From NCBI GenBank assembly GCA_949752795.1, contig OX457057.1:100467513-100531512 (forward strand): a stretch of DNA of 64,000 nt, read 5' to 3'. The stretch is from Hyperoodon ampullatus. Taxonomy: Eukaryota; Chordata; Mammalia; Artiodactyla; Ziphiidae. Below are positions 1 to 13,930 of the stretch, piece by piece (position 1 is the first letter of the stretch; each line of letters begins with the position of its first letter). The position numbers were made by a program, and so were the translations under genes. The notes under the pieces are model-generated. The model was not told where the DNA came from. It was given only the letters and a program-made list of their open reading frames with translations, and ran no database searches.

Positions 1-2267
<2,267 letters not shown>

Positions 2268-2627
2268 CTAATCTCAAGGTCAGGGACAGGTCTCCCCCAT
2301 GGGTTAGAATACAGAAATGGGAGGTGGAAGAACCACCCACTTGGGAGCCAAAAAGCATGAGTTCTAATCTAATCCACTCCCCAACTGTGGGCCCCTGGAC
2401 ACCTAGAGGGGTGCTCAGGGACCAGTGACGTGTCCAGAAGGGCAAGCTTTTATCTATTCTACATATCACGGTTTCAAGTCAGATGTATTTGTTACCAGGG
2501 TTTCGATACTTTTTAAAGTTTAATAATTGTGAAGGTCCAATCTGGAACACATTGTCCCTCAGTCAGCACAAGTCATGCCTGCCCAGTGAAAAACGAAGAG
2601 TCCCTACCCATATGGGGGGGTAAGGGA

Positions 2628-2800
2628 AAGATTATTTATCACACCCCTAGGTGCCAGGCACTGTGGTGGGCATTTGGACAAAAATCACCTCCCTCAGTCC
2701 GCAGAAGCCTGGAAAGTAGGTAGTGAGCTCCCCATTTTGACAAACTAGGAAAGTGAGATTCATTGAGGTTAAGAAACGAATTCAGAGTTGTGGCAGGGAT
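2628..2800 (+). repeat. MIR SINE fossil in RHOC intron 1
   Basis: The MIR core 'ggtgccaggcactgtg' is followed by 'aaactaggaaagtgagattc' and 'ggttaagaaacg'. It is diverged and has no visible target-site duplication. Confidence 0.7.
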
Positions 2801-3970
2801 GGCACTCAAAGCAGGGCTGTGTGACTCTAGAGTCTGTTGCTTTTCTACATATCACCCCAGAGGTGGGAAGGAGAGCAGAGGGAGGGAAACCCAGACAGAA
2901 GGCAGTGGCAGCAGCCAGCAGGCTTCCCTGGCCCACCCTGTCCCGGTCCCCAGAGCCCGGAGTCACACAAAGGAGGCTCAGTCCAGGCAGTGCCCACAGC
3001 CCACATTCGGGCAGCCTGCCTTCCTCCCCCTGCTTCCTACTGGGCCTGGAAGCTACACTGGGTCACTCAGCCCCAGGCAGGGGACAATGACCACACTGTA
3101 GGGAGCCACACATCTACCACAGCAGAGCGACTGAGAATAATCCACTAGGGAATCACTTCCACCCACTCCCTGGAACAGCCCCTTCCTCCACTCTGTCCAG
3201 CTCACCCTGAGGCCCTGCCCACCCCTCCCTGTGACTCAGGGCAAGGAGTCAGCTTCCTGGGGTTTCCATGTGTCCCCTGCCCCCAACACACACCAAAGAG
3301 CATCTGCACAGTTCATCACACCTTCCCAGCTTCCCCGAACCTAAGCTGAGCCTCACTTCCTCCTTCCCTGGGGAGAGGAGCTGACCTCCAGTCGGCTGGA
3401 GTTCCCAGGCCTACAGCCCAGGAGGAAGAGAGGGCGGGCTCTGGGCCTGAAATGAAGTCGAGGCTGTTGGGAGAAGCGGGGGCTGGAGCCGGTGCTGGGA
3501 GGAGCCCCCAAAAAAGAGACAAATGAGGGCCAGTCCCAGCACCAACCACACAGGGAGCAGTTAAAAAAGAAGGGGACGGTAACCTGATCTCTGCCCCAAA
3601 CCTGGCTTTTTCTCAGTCCCACATCCTGTCAAACTAGGCTGAACTCCTTTACGCCCCACACACCACCACCACCTCACAGCCCTGCCTTGGTCTGCCTTTT
3701 AGGGAGCGAATACTCCAGCCCAAGGCAAGCCCTCTTCAGCAGTGGGATCCCGGGTGGCCTCCCTCCCCTCCACACACACATGCACAACAGTGGGATGGGG
3801 GCAAGTGGACATGAATCAGAGGGAATTTATAGGAGTTGAATGCACGGCCACACTCTCCTCATCACAACAGGGGCTCTCTCTGATACCCCAAAAACAGGCA
3901 AGAAGGCATTCACCCTGCCAGCAGATCCCCTCCAAAAATGGAAACCACCCTTCAGAAAAGGGGGTCTCAG

Positions 3971-4328
3971 GCTTCCCTGGTGGCGCAGTGCTTAAGAATC
4001 TGCCTGCCAATGCAGGAGACGGGCTCGAGCCGTGGTCCGGGAAGATCCCACATGCCGTGGAGCAACTAAGCCCGTGCGCCACAACTACTGAGCCTGCGCT
4101 CTAGAGCCCGCGAGCCGCAACTACTGAGTCCCTGTGCCACAATTACTGAAGCCCGCGCGCCCTAGAGCCCTGTGCTCTGCAACAGGAGAAGCCACTGCAA
4201 TGAGAAGCAGGCGCACCGCAACGAAGAGTAGGCCCCGCTCACCGCAACTAGAGAAAGCTCCCGCGCAGCAACGAAGACCCAACGTGGCCAAAAATAAATA
4301 AAATACATTAATTTTAAAAAAAAGAAAG
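3971..4328 (+). mobile_element. Full-length CHR-type tRNA-derived SINE
   Basis: The head 'gcttccctggtggcgcag' carries the tRNA promoter boxes (box B 'ggctcgagcc'). It is followed by the long CHR body with repeated 'acaactactga' motifs and an AAATAAA-type tail. A direct repeat 'gaaaagggggtc' flanks it (about 3955-3966 and 4328-4339). It sits antisense in RHOC intron 1. Confidence 0.9.
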
Positions 4329-4941
4329 AAAAGGGGGTCCCCTGGAAATTCCACCCAGGTGACCAGCACCCTCACCTACTCCCACAGGTTCCATTGGTCC
4401 AACTGTGGGAAGACAGGCTGGGGTAGCCTCAACCAGGTATGGGCAGTGTTGATGGAGGGATGGAGAGCATTCACCACTGGGGTGAATACCAGTTGCTTAG
4501 GCATGAGTATGCCTGCCCCAGGCAAGGCAGTTTAGGTGGCACCAGATGGTGGTGGGCAGAGGCCAGAACTCCAGGGCAAGGGCATGCATTAAATGACCTA
4601 GAGCCCCCCAGCTCAATTAGAAGACGTTCCCTTCAGGCTCAGAAGAGTAGTTGGCCCAGGCCAGGCCAGGCCACCAGGCCCAAAGCCAAGATGGCGAGAA
4701 CAACAGCTCCCTGTGAGAGGCAGCCCCTGAGGAACTGCCCCACTGACCCTAAGAGGGACAACCAAACCCCACACGGGGCCTGGAATGACCCTGGAACTTC
4801 TGGGGCCTTCCCTGGAATAAAACAGCTGCCGTCTCCTCAATCATTCTCTAGATTTCCAGATGAACCAGGTTCTGCTGTACCCTGCCCACCACCCCTGAGG
4901 TCTAGGGAAGAAATCAGATACCTCCCCCTCAACTTGAAAAC

Positions 4942-4970
4942 CACACACACACACACACACACGCACACAC
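4942..4970. repeat. (CA)n microsatellite
   Basis: About fourteen CA units with one CG interruption, in RHOC intron 1 just before the CpG island. Confidence 0.95.
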
Positions 4971-5019
4971 GGGCTGGATCCTTCCCAATCTCCTGTACCT
5001 CCACTCCAGGCCGGCTCCA

Positions 5020-6070
5020 GAAACCATCTAGGGCGACGTCCAGACCCCCGGGGCAGTGGCAGCCCCCGCGGTCACACCGGCCCCTATTCCCGCCACTCCA
5101 CCGGCCCGGCGGGAATTCCCACCTCAACCCGTACTCGGGCCCCGACCCACACCCAAGCCCAGGTCCACAGAGGGCCGCCAGGCCTGGGAGCTAGAGCGTC
5201 TGCGCTGGGGCTCCCTCGCGGAGACCCAAGTTGCCGTCTTTCCCCTCGCCCGGCCGGGCAGGTTCCGGGAAGCCGGGAGGAGAAGGGAACTGACTCCGAC
5301 TCGGACACCAAGAGGCGAGAGGCCCTGCGGGGCAATTCCCGGGGCCCCTCACTGCAGCCCAGGAGGGCAGGGAGGGGCCGAGCCGGCCCGACCCCAGCAC
5401 CGCCCAGACGCCGCGTACGAGGGAAGACAGGCGGCCCGCGCTCGGACCAAAGCCCCTCCCCGGCCGGCGCCCCGAGCTCCTGCCAGGCGGAGAAGGGGGG
5501 AAGTGCTCTCCTGGGGATGAGTTCCCAGGACGACCCCGCCGCCCAGAGCCCCAACCCGGGATACCTTCCGCTCCGCCGCTTCCAGCTGCGCGGCCGGTGC
5601 CGGAGGCAGAGACTGACCCGAGGGGCACCGCCCCGCCCTCCTCCAGCGCCGCGGCGGGGAGGGGCGACTCGCGGGGAGGGGCGGGCCGGGCGGCCCTTGG
5701 CTCCGCCCGCCCACGGCCCCCACTCACGGCCCCAGAGAGTCGCCCAGCAAGAGTCCCCGGCGCCTGGGGGAGATGCTGGGACTGTGGAGGAGTGGGTAGC
5801 GGGGCGAGGCGCGACGAACGGGACCCCTGAGGACTCTGCCTCTGCCCCACCTTCCAGCTCCTAGCGGCGGACCGGCGTCGGGAAAGTTGAGAGGCGCCCG
5901 GGGTGGGGTCAGGAAAGGGCCGCTGCTGCCCTCGCGTGGCCAACCGGCCACCCGCGCCTACATCACCTGGGGCTTCGCGGGAGGCGGGACTGGAAAAAGC
6001 GTCTTCGGGGACGCCCGCGGAGGAGGCCGCGGAAGATGCCCACCCTCTGCTCCTAGGATCATTGCGGAGT
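5020..6070. promoter_or_regulatory. CpG island promoter of RHOC
   Basis: This stretch is dense in CpG with many GC boxes, for example 'gaggggcgggcc' near 5675-5690 and 'ccgcccgccc' near 5704-5713. I see no TATA box. It lies upstream of RHOC in minus-strand terms and about 2.5 kb beyond the PPM1J 3' end, as in human. Initiation is probably dispersed around 5.6-5.75 kb. Confidence 0.8.
5565..5660 (-). other. RHOC: Candidate RHOC 5' untranslated first exon
   Basis: On the minus strand a GC-rich stretch ends in 'gcggaag' followed by the donor 'gtatcc' (5564-5559). It would splice to the acceptor at 2084, placing only 8 nt of leader from the second exon before the ATG. The 5' limit is a guess within the island. 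It is non-coding and inferred from position and splice signal only. Confidence 0.55.
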
Positions 6071-6389
6071 AAGTACAACCCACCATCATCCCCCCAGGCC
6101 TGGAGACCTTTCAGAACCTTTGAGATTCAGGGCACTTGGTTCCACCTCACAATTCCCTTCCTTCCCCCTACCTGGAATTTCCAACTCCTACCCATCCTTC
6201 CACCCTGGAATCTTTCTGGATCCCCAGCTGGGAATTCAGTTGCCACCCCCGTTATATTATTTCTGTGCCTCTAGGGACACCTAGCCGCGCCTGACTTGTG
6301 CGTTGGGTATTTACCAACACGTGTATCTTCTTCCCTGAAAGGTACCTGAGGAGGTGGATGGAGGATGAGGAAGTCTACTCACATTTCAT

Positions 6390-6560
6390 TAGCTTGTGCA
6401 GGGCACACTACATAGCTTCTAATAGTCATCACAGATCTCTAGGTTAAGTGTACCCATCCCCTTTTGCCTGTAAGGAAACTGAGGCTCGGGGGAGTTAAGT
6501 GACTTAACTTAAGTGGCTTAATTTTGCCATTTGTATGTGGCAGAGCAAGAACTCAGATAG
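6390..6560 (+). repeat. MIR fossil
   Basis: The MIR 3' half is recognisable by 'gtaaggaaactgaggctc' and 'gttaagtgacttaac'. It lies between RHOC and PPM1J. Confidence 0.65.
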
Positions 6561-6894
6561 TCAGGCCTGTCTGGCTCCAAAGCTGGTCTCTCTCCCTACT
6601 GCCCACTGTGATCCTCCAACCTGTCCCTTCCCACTGTCTGGCACAGTGTGTGGCACATAATAGATTTTCAACAAATATTTGCTGAATGAATGAATGTTAG
6701 AAGTCATACAGACTTTAAAGATCTGAAGAGCAAGCCACACATTTGCTAAATGATGAAGCTGAGGTGCAGTGCAGTTTGGTCCCAGGCCTCTTAACTGGCT
6801 CAATAAACTGAGGTATGTGCTCAGTTCAGATCAGTTTCTGCCTTCAAAGAACTTACAATCTAAATTCCAAATGCAGACAACTTAAAGATAGGTA

Positions 6895-7095
6895 ATAGTT
6901 ATTGAACCCTTATTATGTGGACCTGGCTCTACATACATAAACTACTTTAGTTCTAAAACTACCTCCTGAGGTAGTACTGTTATCTCCATTTCTCCAAAAA
7001 GCAAATTGAGGCTCAGAGAGATTGCAAACCTAGTGCTGGGTTTGGCACCAGGACCCAAACAGCAGGACTTTCAAGCCCCTGCTCCTTAACTGCTA
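6895..7095 (+). repeat. MIR fossil
   Basis: It contains 'ttattgaacccttattatgtg', 'cctgaggtagtactgttatc', 'aattgaggctcagagagatt' and a final 'ctgctccttaactgctac', in the order expected of MIR. Confidence 0.75.
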
Positions 7096-7557
7096 CTCCG
7101 TACCAACTCCTCATATAGACAGTTACAGTACAAGAGGCGGGCACTGTAGTGGGGGCATGCGTGGGCTGTGGAAGGACAGGTGAAGCGTTCAGGATGAGGT
7201 GATGTGTAGATTTTAAATGAGTTGGAGCTACTCCAGACCCACAGAGTTGTGGAAACCACAAGGCGGGCTGGGGCAGAAGACAGGGCCGGAGAAGGAAGCA
7301 GTGGCCAGATCATGAAGGTATTTATATGTCATGCTCAAGAGTTGAGTGTCAATTTTGGTCTAGGTGCAGTAAGGAGCCCAAAGTATTTTCTCAGAGGAAT
7401 CACCAACGCAGATTCACCCTGGGGAAAGGGCTCCCTGGCTGCTGTGTATATTATATAATGGGGAAAGCAGGGGAGTGGCTTGGAGACAATTAGGAGGCTA
7501 ATATACTGAAGGACTAAGGTAGTGACTGTAGGGATGGACAAATAGAAATATATTTAA

Positions 7558-7689
7558 GGGACTTCCCTGGTGGTCCAGTGGTTAAGACTCCATGCTTCCC
7601 ATGCAGTGGGCACAGGTTCGATCCCTGGTACCCCGGGGAACTAGAATCCACATGCAGCGCGGCCAAAAACTAAAAAAAGAATTTTTTTA
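7558..7689 (+). mobile_element. Short CHR-type SINE
   Basis: The head 'gggacttccctggtggtcca' with box B 'aggttcgatccctgg' leads into a short body. It is flanked by 'agaaatatatt' copies at 7544 and 7690. Confidence 0.85.
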
Positions 7690-7701
7690 AGAAATATATT
7701 A

Positions 7702-7916
7702 GGGGCCTCCCTGGTGGCGCAGTGGTTGAGAGTCCGCCTGCTGATGCAGGGGATACGGGTTCGTGCCCCGGTCTGGGAGGATCCCATATGCCGCGGAGCG
7801 GCTGGGCCCGTGAGCCATGGCCGCTGAGCCTGCGCATCCAGAGCCTGTGCTCCGCAACGGGAGAGGCCACAACAGTGAGAGGCCCGCGTACCGCAAAAAA
7901 AAAAAAAAAAAAAAAA
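7702..7916 (+). mobile_element. Cetacean-type short SINE (gcggctgggcccgtgagcc subfamily)
   Basis: The head 'gcctccctggtggcgcagtg', box B 'gggttcgtgccccgg', the diagnostic core 'gagcggctgggcccgtgagc' and a poly-A tail of about 23 are all present. The target-site copies 'agaaatatatta' lie at 7690-7701 and 7917-7928, so this is a young insertion. Confidence 0.93.
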
Positions 7917-8189
7917 AGAAATATATTAAAAAATATATAATCAACAATACTTAGTGATTGATTAGCTTGATGAGGAAGAAACGGAAGCCAAAGGTGCTCA
8001 ACTCCAAGAACTCTAACTTGAGTAGCTGAGCTGGTGCCCCCTGAGATGATGAGTGGGGAGAGGACATATTTGTGGAGGAAATAATGAATTCAGTTGGAGG
8101 AATGTTGAGTTGAAGTGCCTGTGAGATGTCTAGGAGATGTTCTGGAGACAACTGGGACAGTTTTTAGTCAAAGAAAATGAAGACACACA

Positions 8190-8362
8190 CATTTATCCAT
8201 CTGGTTTATTTGCCAAGAGCTAAAATTTTGGATCTAACTGGCACCCCTTCTTCAGTTAAATTGCCACTAAAGAAGGTCAAGGAGACAACTTCAGAATTTG
8301 GGTTGGGAAAGGGTAAGCATGGAGAGGCTGGGATGGTGGAGGGAGGTTCGGGGCTGAGCCCC
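8190..8362 (-). other. PPM1J: PPM1J 3' untranslated region
   Basis: The stop codon is 8363-8365. An AATAAA signal lies on the minus strand at 8210-8205, about 155 nt past the stop, with TG-rich sequence following. Cleavage is therefore expected near 8190. Confidence 0.75.
8205..8210 (-). terminator. Polyadenylation signal of PPM1J
   Basis: A canonical AATAAA on the minus strand, followed by a GT-rich stretch ('atgtgtgtg'). It is the only canonical hexamer I noticed just past the stop. Confidence 0.7.
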
Positions 8363-11300
8363 TCAGGAGTAGCTGCCTGGCCCTCCCAGGGGGATGACGA
8401 AGACCGAGATGTCATCCCCGGAACCCAGCTTGTTGTTGGAGAGACGCCAACCACGGTCCCGGGGGGTGCCCCGGGCCCCCAGGACCAGAGCTTGGGCCAG
8501 AGCTGTGTACCTGTCAGAAGCACATGTGCACATTCATGTACCAACATGTATATGGGAAGATGGATACACAGGCCATCATGTGGGTCCCCAAGCATTTCTT
8601 CCCTGTGTCCCTTCCTTCCCCATCGTCATCCCCTTGCCGCCATACAGCCCCTACCTGCTGGGGTCATTGGGCTCATAGGCTGACAGCACCCTGTCCACAG
8701 TGGCAGCTACCTCACAGTCACTGGTGACATCCCACAGCCCATCTGTTCCCAGGACTAGCACGTCATCTGGGCAGTGCTCATACTGCGTCAGGTCATACAC
8801 TCGTACCTGGTGGGGAGAGAGGGTGCAGAGGGAGCTTGGGGATAAAGCGACCTTGGGAGAAAGCTAGCGCGAGACCCCTAGAGCAGGGAAGGCTAAGGAG
8901 GCTCCCATGTGGCTCACCTCAGGGAAAGAGGAGAGGAAGGGCTTGATGGGCAGGGTAGAACTGCAGACCCTGAGGTTGTGGTCTCCCAAGCCCCGGGTCA
9001 CCCCAATGGTGGCCATCATTCGAGCCTAAAGGAAATGAGGAGGGGACACTACTATAGCCTTCTCCCAGTCTCTCTGGGACCGTGGACCCTTTCCACCCCT
9101 ACCCTCGGGTAGAACCTCCACCTCCCTAGACAAGTTGTGGTGGGTCCTCCTGCCCTCTCCCACCTCTACCATGGAGTTTACCTTTTTGCCCTCCCCACAG
9201 ACCAGAGGAAACCTGAGATCCTCCAGCTCGATCTTTTTGTAGGCCCTGGGGAGGGGGGAGTACAGGAGGCATCACCCAGGCATGAAAGTCCCTCTCCCCT
9301 AGGAGCCACACCCCTTACACAAACCCCTTAGAAGGGCCGCATTCCCCCAGCTCCCAGCCTGGCCCAGCCTCCAGCTTCCACCTTGCTGCTGGTGAGGGAC
9401 TGGTTGTGTTGCCATGGAAACGGGCCCCAGCTCTGAGGGAAGTGTTACCAGCCAGTCATGTTCTGGTCCCGGTACAGCATCCTCTGCCCCAGCTCCTTAG
9501 GCTGAACTCTGCGGGGGAACTCAAGGTGGGTGAATTCACCACCCAGCAGCTCTGGTTTCAGGAAGCCCTGGTGTTGGGAGCAGCCAGACAGAGCAGAGGG
9601 CCAGGGGGCATTAGGTTTACAGTACACCCTGATGTAGAGGTGATGTTAATTATAGCGGACCCTTAAATGGAGTTTACTGTGTACCATGCACTGTTCTAAT
9701 ATTATTAACATATATTAGCTCATTTAATCCTCACAACAACTTTTAAGGCAGGAACTCTTGATTTATGGAGAAGTTCAGGGAACTGTTGAAGATCACACAA
9801 AGTACTCAAACCAGGATTCAATCCCAGGCAGCCCAGCTCCAGAGCCATTGCTTTAAAGCACTAAGCTATCCTGCCCCTTAGGGGCCTTTGCTGTTTCCTT
9901 CCCCGACTCTGACCGCACTTCCTTCCTCAGTTAGGGCCACAGTGGGAGGCACTGGAGCAGCCCACGCTCTTTCCTGCCACATCCTCCAAGCCAGCTCAGC
10001 CCTGCACTCCATAGTCTGTGGAGTGGCCTTCCCAGTAAGCTCCCAGTAAGGAGCGGTCTGTCTGCGTGGTGAGGGTCGGAGAGTCCTTGGGACACAGGTT
10101 ACAGAGAGGCACAAGATTAGTAAGGAATGGGAGTAGGGAGTTTAGTTCCTACTTACAAGCATCTGAAGACGCTGGCGCTCAGTCTCCGGGGTGAACTCCC
10201 GGGACATTGGAATGATTTCTCCATTCCGGACAATGATGGCTCTGCCCAGAGAAACAAAAGGTTTGGGCTCGGCTCTCTGCAACCCCCTCATATAAAGAGT
10301 TCCAAAAAGACAAGGCCCTCCCTTAGCGTCCCTCACCCAGACCCCCAGTTTTCCTCCCCTCGTAGCTATTTCAGGCCCTTCCTTATATCTGTGATCCCTC
10401 CTGACCCGTTCCAATCTCTGAATGTTAACACCCACCACGTCACTCTCTTCTGTTCCCCCATCCCAGAAGCTTGACCCCTCCCCCGCACAGCCTTTTTCAA
10501 AGCTCCCACCCCATACCTGCTGTCACCTGCATTGGCTATGTACACCTTGCCTAGCAAGTAGACCACAACCAGTGCACAGCAGCCCCCCTCCACTTGGTGG
10601 CCACGCCGCTCCCGGGCCATCTGCTCATCCTGCCGTATGAGGAAGGGTCAAAGGGGGTGGATGAAGAAGAGGCTCCAGACACACAGCCACCTGCCCACAT
10701 CTGCAGAAATAAACTGGCCCAGGCAAGCCACACTGGTGGACAGTAGGGAAGACATCGGTATAACACCCACTTCTCCCTCCCTCTGAACCAAGTTCTGCTC
10801 AGGTTCTCAAAGCTGTTATGGGTTCTCAGCGTCACCTCCTCAGGCCACCTGACTCCCATACAGAGTTGACCAAAGTGTCTGCCTGGCAGGCCCTTGGCCC
10901 GGGCCACCCACTTACCATGAACTGGAAGGCATTCTCAATGGCACCCACTACCAGACTCTCATGAGTCACTTCCTTCTGCGAAGACCAGCAGGACTGAGGA
11001 CCAACCAAGTGAGAGGAATCAGAGGAACCTGGAGCCCCCGGGGTGGACGGGAGGCAGAGGGGAGGTGGCGAGGGGTCCTGGAGTATCTCTACCAGGTCCT
11101 TTAGCTGCTCCCGAATGTGGCGATGCAGGAGCCTAGAGGCCATTTCGGCAGCTCTGCCCCCTGCATGCCCATCAAACAGGCCCCAGTAGTAGAAGCAGAG
11201 TCCCTGGTGGAGGAAAAGTTGGAGGTGAGTGTGTGTGTGTGTGTGTGTGTGTGTTATGCAGGGAAAAGAGCAAGACTCTGGGCATCCGTATAAACATTAG

Positions 11301-13716
11301 AGAAGAGGTTAGATTTTGGTATTTAAGGCAAGTGAGATTCATGCACTCATTCACCAAAGGCATACTATGTCTGAAAGCAAAGCATCAAAATAGTCAAACT
11401 CAGAGGATAAAACATGCAAAAATAAGCAATGGTAGTTATTAAATCATCAATGAATACATGAGCATCTCCATTTTAAGTGGAAAACTAAATATTCACACTG
11501 ACATGGTAGAATCTACCTGATCAATGCCAGATAAAGGTTCTGTGCCATTAAGGTAGAAAGCTAGTGAGTTAGGGGGTAGGTCTATCACATGGCTCAGATT
11601 AGAACCGAATGCCTAGAATCCCTGGGGATAGGTGTCTCCTGTGGAGGTTAGGAGAGGGGGTGGGGAGCTTACCTGGCCTCGGCTAGGCTCCCTAGGTGCC
11701 CCTGAAACACTCCTCCGACCTTCCACATACACCACTTCACAGCAAGCCTGGTCCTCATTGTGCCGACTCTTGCCAGCATTGATGACCCTGTCAGGCCAAA
11801 GTGACCACATCAGGTTGGACACCAGACCAGGTCCTGGAATAACTCCCACCTGAGACGCACATACCCTCTCTGGCCTACTGGTCAAGCTGAGAAAGGTCAC
11901 AGCCACCTGGGAACCAGGCCAGAGGGAGGAGGAGAAGGGAGGCAGGGCAAGGCACAAGGAGTACTGCCTGGGTGTTGGGCTCCACCACCTCCTAGAAAGG
12001 CCACAGCAGCACTCTCCCACCTCAGGTCTCCCATCCCTTCCCTAGTGGTGCCACTGGGGGAGGACCTGGATGGAGGGAGGGAGGTTTTAATTCCTGGCTT
12101 GCCGAGACCCTGCATCCACTCTGACCCCAAAAAACTCTTCTAGCACCTTGTCCACAACACCCCACCCCACCCCACCCTCATGAGCACACCCACCTTCATC
12201 CTAAAATCATCCAGTGAAAGTTTCTGCTTTTTTTTTTCTTTTTCTTTTTTGGCCTCATGTGGGATCTTAGTTCCCCCACACACACCAGGGATCAAACCCG
12301 CGCCCCCTGCATTGGAAGCATGGAGTCTTAACCATTGGACCGCTAGGGAAGTCCCAGATTCTGCTGTTTGGCAATGAGTAAGTGCTCCGGCACAGATCAG
12401 GAAAGAGGAATTGAAATAGGGTAGGAGTGTTAGCCTCCCTGGACTGCGCAGGAGCCACATAACCCCAAACTCTTCCCAAATAGGAAGTTAAAGGAGCCGG
12501 TAGTGGGGCCGCGGGTCCACCAGCCCCACCCTCAGCCCCTCAGCGCCCCCATCTCCCTCAGTGCTCTGCTCTCCCAGCAGATGCATTAAAAATCCACCGG
12601 CCCTGTAGGAATTCCCTAGTGGTCCGGTGGTTAGGACTCCGCGCTCTCACTGCCGGGTCCCCGGGTCAGGGAACTAAGATCCTGCACTGCCGACAAACAA
12701 CCAAACAAGGAAAAAAAAAAAAAAATTCACGCAGCCTTGGAGCAAGCCGGCTGCTGCCGCCACTCCCACCGCTCTGGCCCGGAGGTCCACTTCCTTGCCT
12801 GGCTAGGGCATGTCCACCCGCCAAGGGGTGTTCAAAGGGGGGCCCTCCCGCTTCCCCGGGCGGCCCCCGCCCCCGCCCCTGGGGAAGCCGGCGGCCGCCT
12901 GGTGTCGCGGGCTATTTCTGGGTGTGGAGGGGGAGGGGAACGGTAAGAGGGACAGGGAACTGGGGCGCTGGGGTCGGGAAGCCCAAGGAGTTTTTCCAGC
13001 CGCCATCTCCTATATTAAAAGGGACCCTCGCTCCTTGAAACCTCTCCTCCCTTAGCCATTAAACTACCGGGCCACGACTGACAACTGGCCAACTCATCGT
13101 TCACGGGCCCTCCACTCTCCGGGCTCTGGGAGAGAACAAGGTCCTGAAGCGGCGCGGGTGAGGATAGTCAGCGAGCTAGAAAGTCCTGAGAAAAGCTGCA
13201 CCCGACTTAAGAAAGGGCTGGGAGTGGGTGCGGCCCGAAGCCCAGAGGACAGCAAAGGTCCTGGGAAAAAGGAGCTCCTGGCACCGAGAGCGGCGAGGGG
13301 GGATGCGTCCCAGCGCCCGGGATGCCGAGGTGGGGAGGAGGTTGGGAATGGGAGTCCCATCCTGGTTAGGGTGCCCCCGGGGGCGCTCACTCGGCGTAGC
13401 CCGTGCTCCAAGGCAGGCGACGGCCAGTGTCCGGGGGGCTTTGCACAGCCCGGCCAGCGTGGTCATCGGCGCGTCGCAGGCCCCCAGGGCTCAGCTGCAG
13501 AAAGGTCGGTCGGGAGAAGCTTGCTCGAGCCTCTACTGTCCTCACGGGCGCCGCACTCCCGCTCCCAGCCCTAGCCGGAGGGCTTCTGGGAGCTTGTGAA
13601 GGGGCGGCGGGTGGCGCCGAGGTCGAGTTGGGCAGGTCCGGCGACTTGGGGCGCGGAGGCGGGGCGCCCCCAGAGCTCACCAGGTGCGCCACGGCCGAGC
13701 GCACCCGGTTTAGCAT
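8363..13716 (-). CDS. PPM1J: PPM1J, PP2C-family Mg2+/Mn2+-dependent Ser/Thr phosphatase (complete, 10 exons, 505 residues)
   Basis: A metal-dependent protein phosphatase, reported to be testis-rich, that hydrolyses phosphoserine and phosphothreonine. The coding exons in gene order are 13716-13391, 11787-11673, 11203-10916, 10629-10517, 10241-10157, 9567-9449, 9245-9182, 9025-8918, 8806-8655 and 8510-8363. All have AG/GT borders. They sum to 1518 nt, which is 505 codons plus stop, the same length as the human protein. The N-terminal ~90 residues are rich in Pro, Ser and Ala (low complexity). The PP2C fold then shows HNED (118-121), FDGHAGG (157-163, metal Asp158), GDSR (278-281), TRGLGD (Asp385), GTDGLWD (Asp428) and GDD (488-490). 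All metal-binding acids are present, so the enzyme looks active. A Pro/Ser-rich insert of about 50 residues after HIREQLKDLVEIL separates the first motifs from the rest. The start is the first ATG within the CpG island. Confidence 0.97.
9655..9880 (+). repeat. MIR fossil in PPM1J intron 5
   Basis: It contains 'gtgtaccatgcactgttcta', 'ctcatttaatcctcacaaca' and 'ccagagccattgctttaa', typical of MIR. It lies antisense to the gene between its fifth and sixth coding exons. Confidence 0.8.
11228..11254. repeat. (CA)n microsatellite beside the PPM1J exon 3 splice acceptor
   Basis: On the gene strand this is a run of about 13 CA units ending about 21 nt before the acceptor CAG (11206-11204), just upstream of a short pyrimidine tract. 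Confidence 0.95.
12227..12354 (-). mobile_element. Short CHR-type SINE in PPM1J intron 1
   Basis: The element is reversed: a poly-T start, then 'tgtgggatcttagttccccc', box B complement 'gggatcaaaccc', ending 'gctagggaagtccc'. Confidence 0.85.
12609..12725 (+). mobile_element. Short CHR-type SINE in PPM1J intron 1
   Basis: The head 'gaattccctagtggtccggt' is followed by 'ccccgggtcagggaactaag' and a poly-A tail. It lies about 250 bp from the oppositely oriented SINE at 12227. Confidence 0.8.
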
Positions 13717-13930
13717 GCTGCCTCCCTGCCCCGCCCTCGGCCGTGGCCCCGCCCCAGGACAGGCCCCGCCCCCTAGGGCTCTCGAAGGGCGGTGCTCGCT
13801 CCGGTCAGTTGGGCCCCACCATTGGCTCGCGGGCCGCAGGGCCAGTCCCCGGGAGAACTACCTGCGGCTCGGGGCTACCCCGGGAACAGCCCCGCCGGTT
13901 CGCGGCCTCTCCCCAGCCCCGTTCCGACTT
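12740..13930. promoter_or_regulatory. CpG island promoter and 5' end of PPM1J
   Basis: This CpG-dense block covers exon 1 and its upstream flank. Just upstream of the ATG (13716) are repeated GC boxes ('gccccgccc' types at about 13732-13775) and, on the gene strand, a CCAAT box in 'agccaatgg' (about 13827-13819). There is no TATA box. The transcription start is expected at about 13,730-13,790. Confidence 0.8.

Noticed and set aside
4439..5194. 251-codon plus-strand frame antisense to RHOC intron 1
   Set aside because: It runs through a (CA)n tract and into the CpG island, has low-complexity composition and no domain.
5191..6078. Long minus-strand open frame of 295 codons across the RHOC CpG island
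   Set aside because: GC-rich DNA lacks stops by chance. The frame is Pro/Arg/Gly/Ser-rich, overlaps other equally long frames on both strands and has no recognisable domain.
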